Source: Eisenbergiella sp963559585
GTDB lineage: Bacteria > Bacillota > Clostridia > Lachnospirales > Lachnospiraceae
Direction: 5' to 3'
DNA length: 64,000 bases
Assembly: GCA_963559585.1 (NCBI GenBank)
Contig: CAUWLJ010000005.1
Coordinates: forward strand, 1-64,000
Shown: positions 59,027-64,000 of the stretch, piece by piece
How the letters are laid out: the number at the start of each line of letters is the position of its first letter
Position numbering within the stretch: position 1 is the stretch's first letter
Program-made: the position numbers and the translations under genes
The notes under the pieces: model-generated
What the model was told of the DNA's origin: nothing
Databases searched by the model: none
The model's input: the letters and a program-made list of their open reading frames with translations, nothing else

Positions 59027-60433
59027 CTACTTTTGTGAAAAATGCTTAAAAGGAATCGTAACAGTAAAGGTACTTCCCTTACCCGGAGCGCTCTGAAGCT
59101 CTATGGTGCCGTTGTAGTATTCCACGATGTGCTTTACAATGGACAGGCCAAGTCCTGTGCCGCCCATCTTTTTGCTGCGTCCCTTATCCACCCGGTAAAA
59201 GCGTTCAAAAATACGTTCCTGATCGGCGGCGCTGATGCCGCAGCCGTCGTCGGACACCTTCAGGTACAGGTTTGCATGATCAGAGGCAGCCTCCACCCAT
59301 ACGTTTCCGCCCGGATGGTTGTACTTGATTCCATTGCTTATGAGGTTCATAATCAGCTCCCGAAGCTGCTTGGCGCTGGCTTCTATAGACACTGGACTGC
59401 ATTCCCTGTGGAGCATCACCTGATAGTCCGCCGCAATAGGCTCCATGGATTCAAAAATTTCAGTGAGCAGGGGAGCCATACGCACTGTGGAAAAGGTAAC
59501 CTCCGCCTCCTTGGCCTCCAGCCTGGAAATCATCAAAATATCGTTTATCAGGCTGGTCATATTGTCCGTCTCCTTCAAAATACGGGCAACAAAGTCTTTT
59601 CTGGTCGTCTCATCCTGAACAAAGCCCTGATCCAGAAGCTCCGCATAGCCCCGCACGGAGGTGATGGGAGTTTTCAGCTCATGGGAGGCATTGCTGAAAA
59701 ATTCCTGCCTGATCTTTCTTTCCTTTTCAAGCTGCTCCAGGTGCTCTCTGATCTCTCCTGCCATCTTCATGGTCGTCTCGGAAATCACATTCAGCTCCTT
59801 GTATTTGTATTCATGAAAGGTAAAATCCGGCTCTTCTCCCCGCAGCTTTCCCATTTCCTCCGAAATTTCCCGCAGAGGGGTGGTAATCGTATCGGTAAAC
59901 CGGGCCGCAATCACCACACTGATAGCAAAGGCCGCCGCCGCGCCCAGAAGAAGCACGGGAAAAATCTGAATCATATAGTCCAGAAGGTTGGTGTAGGGAA
60001 CCGCCATGCGGATGATATAATCACTGTTGCGTGACGGAAGGGCCACATAAAGCATACTTTCCCCCAGAGACTGGGAATAACGGGTGGCAAAGCCGGCCTG
60101 ACCGTTCATTGCGCTTTTAATTTCTTCCCGCTCCAGATGGTTCTCCATTGCAGATACATGGGCCACATCGCTGTCTGCCGCCACGGTTCCGTCCGGCGCT
60201 ATGATGGTGATTCTGCTGTGCTGATCCATGCTGGCTTCGTACAGCTTCGCCACCTGCTCCGCCAGATCCTGCTCATAATCCAGGGAATAATCCACCACAC
60301 GGATGGTATTGAGCATGGCAGTCCTGTCATTTTCCAACATATTTCTGCCATAAAAATAGTAAGAAAAAATACTGCTGACCGCAAGGGCCAGCAGTAAAAT
60401 CAAAACAAACCGAAACAGTATCGCACGTTTCAT
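59027..60433 (-). CDS. PhoR-like sensor histidine kinase
   Basis: A 468-residue two-component kinase with two transmembrane helices (about 8-28 and 152-178), an extracytoplasmic sensor (about 30-150), a HAMP-like segment, phosphorylatable H251 in NASHELKTPITS and the ATPase core (DNGCGI-like DDGCGIS, GGTGLGLSIV). It partners the response regulator three bases upstream. Placement next to a phosphate transporter suggests the PhoR/PnpS family. Confidence 0.92.
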   Translation of the reverse strand: MKRAILFRFVLILLLALAVSSIFSYYFYGRNMLENDRTAMLNTIRVVDYSLDYEQDLAEQVAKLYEASMDQHSRITIIAPDGTVAADSDVAHVSAMENHLEREEIKSAMNGQAGFATRYSQSLGESMLYVALPSRNSDYIIRMAVPYTNLLDYMIQIFPVLLLGAAAAFAISVVIAARFTDTITTPLREISEEMGKLRGEEPDFTFHEYKYKELNVISETTMKMAGEIREHLEQLEKERKIRQEFFSNASHELKTPITSVRGYAELLDQGFVQDETTRKDFVARILKETDNMTSLINDILMISRLEAKEAEVTFSTVRMAPLLTEIFESMEPIAADYQVMLHRECSPVSIEASAKQLRELIMNLISNGIKYNHPGGNVWVEAASDHANLYLKVSDDGCGISAADQERIFERFYRVDKGRSKKMGGTGLGLSIVKHIVEYYNGTIELQSAPGKGSTFTVTIPFKHFSQK

Positions 60434-60435
60434 AT

Positions 60436-61176
60436 TTAGTCCCCATTCCTGAGCGTAATCGGCGCGCCCTGCCCCTCATCCGGTACGACGAAGCGGTATC
60501 CCACACTCCGCACGGTTTTAATGTATTTGCTGCCTTCCTCTCCCAGCTTCTGGCGCAGAGTCCGAATGTGAATATCCAGCGTCCGTGTCTCTATATCGGC
60601 GCTGTAATCCCACAGTTCGTTGAGCAGCTCGTCCCTCTCCACCACCCTGGCGCGGTTTTCCACCAGGTACATGAGCAGCTCGTATTCCTTGTAGGTCAGG
60701 GTAACCAGGCTTTTGTTCATGCGCACCTCTCTGGCATCTGTATTCACCATAAGCCCCCCAAGGCTGACCACCCCCTGCGCCGGGTTCTGGCTCTGTCCCT
60801 GCTCCCCTGCCCTGCGCAGAAGGGAACGGATACGGGCCGCCAGCTCCAGGACACCGAAGGGCTTGGTCACATAATCATCCGCCCCTCCGTCCAGACCGAC
60901 TACCTTGTCATATTCCTTATCCTTGGCGGTGAGCACGATAATGGGAATATTCCGAAGGCTGTCCTCCCGCTCCCGGATCACACGGATGGCCGACAGGCCG
61001 TCCATTCCGGGCAGCATCAGATCGAATACTGCCAGATCCGGCCGCTCCCCGTCCAGCTTCTCCAGCGCTTCCTCCGCCGTCTCAAAGGCTGCGACCTGAT
61101 AGCCGTAGCCCTCCATGGCGATTTTTACCAGATTGCGGATGTTCTCATCGTCCTCTATCACAAAGATTTTCTGCAT
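60436..61176 (-). CDS. PhoB/PhoP-like response regulator
   Basis: A 246-residue OmpR-family regulator. The receiver has D52 (phosphorylation site) with K105, and residues 140-235 form the winged-helix DNA-binding domain ending in VRSVGYRFV. It is cotranscribed with the kinase (the stop and start are two bases apart). A Na/phosphate cotransporter lies immediately upstream, so it may control phosphate supply. Confidence 0.93.
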   Translation of the reverse strand: MQKIFVIEDDENIRNLVKIAMEGYGYQVAAFETAEEALEKLDGERPDLAVFDLMLPGMDGLSAIRVIREREDSLRNIPIIVLTAKDKEYDKVVGLDGGADDYVTKPFGVLELAARIRSLLRRAGEQGQSQNPAQGVVSLGGLMVNTDAREVRMNKSLVTLTYKEYELLMYLVENRARVVERDELLNELWDYSADIETRTLDIHIRTLRQKLGEEGSKYIKTVRSVGYRFVVPDEGQGAPITLRNGD

Positions 61177-61194
61177 ACAGCTCCCTTTCCGCCC

Positions 61195-62883
61195 TTACGC
61201 TTCCTCAAAAGCAGTGGTGGGCTTGGAGGCTTCCTTCACCACATACCCTGCAATGTTGGTGGCATGGTCCGAGATCCTCTCCAGATTGCTGATCAGATCC
61301 AGGAAAATCACGCCGCTCTCCGGCTCGCACTTTCCCCTGGAAAGACGCTGGATGTGCTTCTCCCGAAGCTCCTCCTCCAGCTTGTCCACGTTCTGCTCAT
61401 AATCCGCCTCCTGCATAGCATCGGAGGTGCTTGCCAGCTCCCTTGCCTTCAGAGCGCTTTCCAGAGCCAGAATGGTTTCCTCCGCAATCAGATGCAGGTC
61501 CTTTACCCCTTTCTTGGAAAAGGACAGGCCGCCCTTACGCATGTTGTCGGCCAGCTCCGCAATATTTTCCGCATGGTCTCCCACACGCTCCAGATCGCTG
61601 ATGGTATAGAACAGATTCTTTACCTGCTGATGCTGCTCGTCCGTGAGGGAAAGGTTGTCCACGCTCACCAGGAAGGCGGTAAGGATCGTCTCCATCTCGT
61701 TGATGGTTTTTTCCTGGGTAAGAACAGACTGGATCTTCTCCTCATTTCCATCCTCCACAGCGGAAAGCGCCAGCTTCAGGCTCTCGGCAACCTCACGTCC
61801 CATCACATTTACCTGGCCCAGAACAGTATCCATGGCAAAGGCAGGGTTGGCAAGGATACGCGTGTCCAGATGCCTGCGCATCTGCCCAGCGGCCGTGATT
61901 TCGGGCTCCGCATCCTTATCCTCCCTGATGATCAGGCCGGAAAGCTGCACCAGACGGTTGGCAAAGGGGAACAGCAGAATGGTATTCACCACATTAAATA
62001 CCGTATGGAAAACGGAGATCTGCACACTGCTGATGGTGGCCGCTCCCCAGGCGGTGTTAACCTTGAATAAAATAAACATAATCACGCCGAACACAGCCGC
62101 GCCTATCACATTAAACAGCAGATGAATGATGGAGGCTCTCTTGGCGTTCTTTCCCGCTCCCGCGCTGGAAATCAGGGCGGTGACACAGGTACCGATATTC
62201 TGTCCCAGGGTAATAAAAACGGCAGACTGCCAGTTCACCACGCCGTTCAGAGCCAGCGTCTGCAGAATACCCACAGAAGCGGAGGAGCTCTGAATAATGG
62301 CCGTCACGCCGGCTCCGGCCAGGATCGCAAGCAGGGGATTCCTTCCCAGCACACGGAAGGCGTCCGCAAAAATCGGCGCGTCCCTGTAGGGTTTAATGGC
62401 GTCCGACATAAAGGAGAGGCCGATGAAAAGCACGCTGAAGCCCACCAGAATCTCTCCTACCTTCTTTTTATTTTCCGACTTGGCAAAAAGCACCAGAAAA
62501 GCGCCGATTCCCACCAGAAGCGGTGCAAAAAATTCCGGCTTCATCACGCTTCCCAGTTCATTCATGGAAACGATCCAGGCAGTAATGGTAGTACCGATAT
62601 TCGCACCCATGATCACGCCCACAGCCTGGGCAAGCTCCAGGATACCCGCGTTTACAAAGCCCACCACCATAACCGTGGTAGCGGAGGAGCTCTGGATAAT
62701 AGCCGTCACTCCCGCACCCACCAGCACCGCCATCAGACGGTTTCTGGTCAGAAAGCCCATCAGCTTCTGCATCTTACCGCCGGCAGACCTCTGAAGTCCG
62801 TCCGCCATAATATTCATTCCATACAGAAACATTCCCAGGCCGCCTACAAACTGAAACAGCATTCCTACATCACTGATCGACAT
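61195..62883 (-). CDS. Na/phosphate cotransporter with C-terminal PhoU-like domain
   Basis: A 562-residue protein of the NptA/PiT-II type. The membrane part (about 1-330) has the paired QSSSATTVMVVG and QSSSASVGIL repeats of Na/Pi cotransporters; residues about 345-560 form a PhoU-like helical bundle. The fusion puts the putative regulatory part on the transporter. GGGG (AAGGGGATGAAG) precedes the 62883 start. It lies 18 bases upstream of the response regulator. Confidence 0.88.
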   Translation of the reverse strand: MSISDVGMLFQFVGGLGMFLYGMNIMADGLQRSAGGKMQKLMGFLTRNRLMAVLVGAGVTAIIQSSSATTVMVVGFVNAGILELAQAVGVIMGANIGTTITAWIVSMNELGSVMKPEFFAPLLVGIGAFLVLFAKSENKKKVGEILVGFSVLFIGLSFMSDAIKPYRDAPIFADAFRVLGRNPLLAILAGAGVTAIIQSSSASVGILQTLALNGVVNWQSAVFITLGQNIGTCVTALISSAGAGKNAKRASIIHLLFNVIGAAVFGVIMFILFKVNTAWGAATISSVQISVFHTVFNVVNTILLFPFANRLVQLSGLIIREDKDAEPEITAAGQMRRHLDTRILANPAFAMDTVLGQVNVMGREVAESLKLALSAVEDGNEEKIQSVLTQEKTINEMETILTAFLVSVDNLSLTDEQHQQVKNLFYTISDLERVGDHAENIAELADNMRKGGLSFSKKGVKDLHLIAEETILALESALKARELASTSDAMQEADYEQNVDKLEEELREKHIQRLSRGKCEPESGVIFLDLISNLERISDHATNIAGYVVKEASKPTTAFEEA

Positions 62884-63136
62884 CTTCATCCCCTTGTCAC
62901 ACTGACTCTCATTCCACCGCATCAGCGCACGTCCCCTGCTTCAGGCCACGCCGCCCTGCGGCTCCTTCTTTATCCTAAGCTCACCGGGTTTCTGTCCTGC
63001 GCGGACAAAAGCCCCTGTTTATTTTAACAGGATTTTAACAAATATGCACCCGGTGTATGTAAAATTTATGTAAAATATGTAACAGTTCAGCCATATCGGT
63101 GTGCACGGCAGAACTGTTTGGCGGTGAAGCATCACA

Positions 63137-63988
63137 CTACATTACATAGAAATATCCCAGTACTAAAATACCCAAAACGATTCGATACCATCCGAAAACT
63201 TTGAAATCATGCTTTTTGATGTAGCCCATGAGGAAGCGGATCACCAGCATGGATACGGCAAAGGCTGACGCCATTCCTGCCAGCAGGAGGAGGGCTTCGG
63301 ATGATGTGAATGAGAAGCCGAATTTTACAAGCTTCAGGAGGCTGGCTCCGAACATGACGGGAATCGCCAGGAAGAAGGTGAATTCCGCGGATGCTGTTCT
63401 GCCTACGCCGATGAGCAGGGCGCCTACGATGGTGGCTCCTGAACGGGAGGTTCCGGGGAAAATGGCGGCGATCAGCTGGAACAGGCCTATGAGCATGGCA
63501 TCCCTGTAGGTAAGCTGGGCCACCGTGGTCACTCTGGGGCTTTTTCCTTTGTTCCAGTTCTCAATCAGGATGAAGGCGATACCGAACAGGATCAGCATGA
63601 CGGCCACTGTGGTGGCATTGTAGAGGTAAGGCTCCAGGAGGTCATCCAGGAGGACGCCGTAGATCATGGCCGGAATGCAGGCCGCGATCACCTTGAACCA
63701 CATCTGGAAAATATCCGGCCGTATCACACTTTTTCGGCCGCGCCCTCCGGTTTTTCCGGAATATTTTCCGAAAAGATCAAAGGGGAATATTTTGTTCCAG
63801 AACAGGATCACCACCGCCAGGATCGCTCCCAGCTGGATCACCACCAGAAAGACCTCCCAAAACTGGGGAGACACATCCAGCGTCACAAATTCATTCAACA
63901 GGATCATATGTCCGGTACTGCTGATGGGGAGCCATTCCGTGATTCCCTCCACGATACCGAATAAAAAAGCTTTTAATAGTTCAATCAT
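63137..63988 (-). CDS. uppP: Undecaprenyl-diphosphatase
   Basis: A 283-residue membrane enzyme (BacA/UppP) with about eight transmembrane segments that dephosphorylates undecaprenyl diphosphate to recycle the wall lipid carrier. The motifs EGITEWLPISSTGHMIL (about 14-30) and FPGTSRSGATIVGALL are present. It starts 12 bases from the window edge with GGAGAAGGA before it, so the gene is complete here. Confidence 0.94.
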   Translation of the reverse strand: MIELLKAFLFGIVEGITEWLPISSTGHMILLNEFVTLDVSPQFWEVFLVVIQLGAILAVVILFWNKIFPFDLFGKYSGKTGGRGRKSVIRPDIFQMWFKVIAACIPAMIYGVLLDDLLEPYLYNATTVAVMLILFGIAFILIENWNKGKSPRVTTVAQLTYRDAMLIGLFQLIAAIFPGTSRSGATIVGALLIGVGRTASAEFTFFLAIPVMFGASLLKLVKFGFSFTSSEALLLLAGMASAFAVSMLVIRFLMGYIKKHDFKVFGWYRIVLGILVLGYFYVM

Positions 63989-64000
63989 TCCTTCTCCATT

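Overview
The window looks like a chromosomal segment of a Gram-positive anaerobic Clostridium, most likely a Lachnospiraceae (Clostridium cluster XIVa) member. The reasons are the HrcA/CIRCE-controlled hrcA-grpE-dnaK-dnaJ operon, a type III glutamine synthetase, RNase J, IreB, YlbF and DUF1292 proteins, CdaA/CdaR, FtsEX with a coiled-coil M23 hydrolase, a DUF6465 Lys/Ala-rich protein, and strong GGAGG ribosome binding sites throughout. Nearly every gene lies on the minus strand. Only three protein genes (a PatB-like aminotransferase, a small XRE-like regulator and an HPr-like protein) read on the plus strand. Housekeeping genes are moderately GC-rich; two short stretches (about 21.2-23.3 kb and the middle of the gene at 33.2-34.3 kb) are visibly AT-rich and look acquired or recombined.

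Layout. 0-4.4 kb: accessory genes (PatB/MalY aminotransferase, an orphan Cas6, an XRE-methyltransferase fusion). 4.4-14.8 kb: leuA and HPr, then a run transcribed recD2 > comF > two unknown membrane proteins > cdaA > cdaR > glmM, which joins c-di-AMP synthesis to peptidoglycan precursor supply. 14.8-21.2 kb: mreB, uvrA, uvrB. 21.2-23.3 kb: an AT-rich pair of paralogous membrane-anchored proteins, each with two copies of the same domain. 23.5-29 kb: ftsE, ftsX, an M23 hydrolase, a CtpA protease and a CdaR/PucR-type regulator. 29.1-29.3 kb: a giant imperfect hairpin. 29.5-33 kb: WecG/TagA-like glycosyltransferase, CPBP protease, CvfB-like protein, acyl-ACP thioesterase.

33.2-37.8 kb is the most unusual region. 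It holds a secreted protein, a transmembrane Ser/Thr kinase, a divergent small XRE-like regulator and a methyltransferase. The promoters of the secreted protein and of the methyltransferase share a 17-bp palindrome and an adjoining A-rich tract at nearly the same distance from a -10 box. The kinase and regulator are split by a divergent promoter with a run of nine C. The kinase ectodomain and the secreted protein seem to share the same beta-rich module. I propose this as a linked surface-sensing system; its function is inferred, not shown.

37.9-47.6 kb: tRNA-Gln beside glnN (GSIII), a U32 peptidase, O-methyltransferase, MltG-like fragment, YlbF, RNase J, DUF1292, RuvX, IreB and MtaB. 47.7-50.9 kb: a plus-strand HPr-like protein lacking the phosphorylatable histidine, then thiI with its cysteine desulfurase. 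51.2-58.4 kb: the heat-shock operon continuing into prmA and rsmE. 58.4-64 kb: DUF6465 protein, a PhoR/PhoB-type two-component system with a Na/phosphate cotransporter carrying a PhoU-like tail, and uppP running to the window edge. A small dispersed inverted-repeat element occurs several times and supplies the C-terminus of ThiI.
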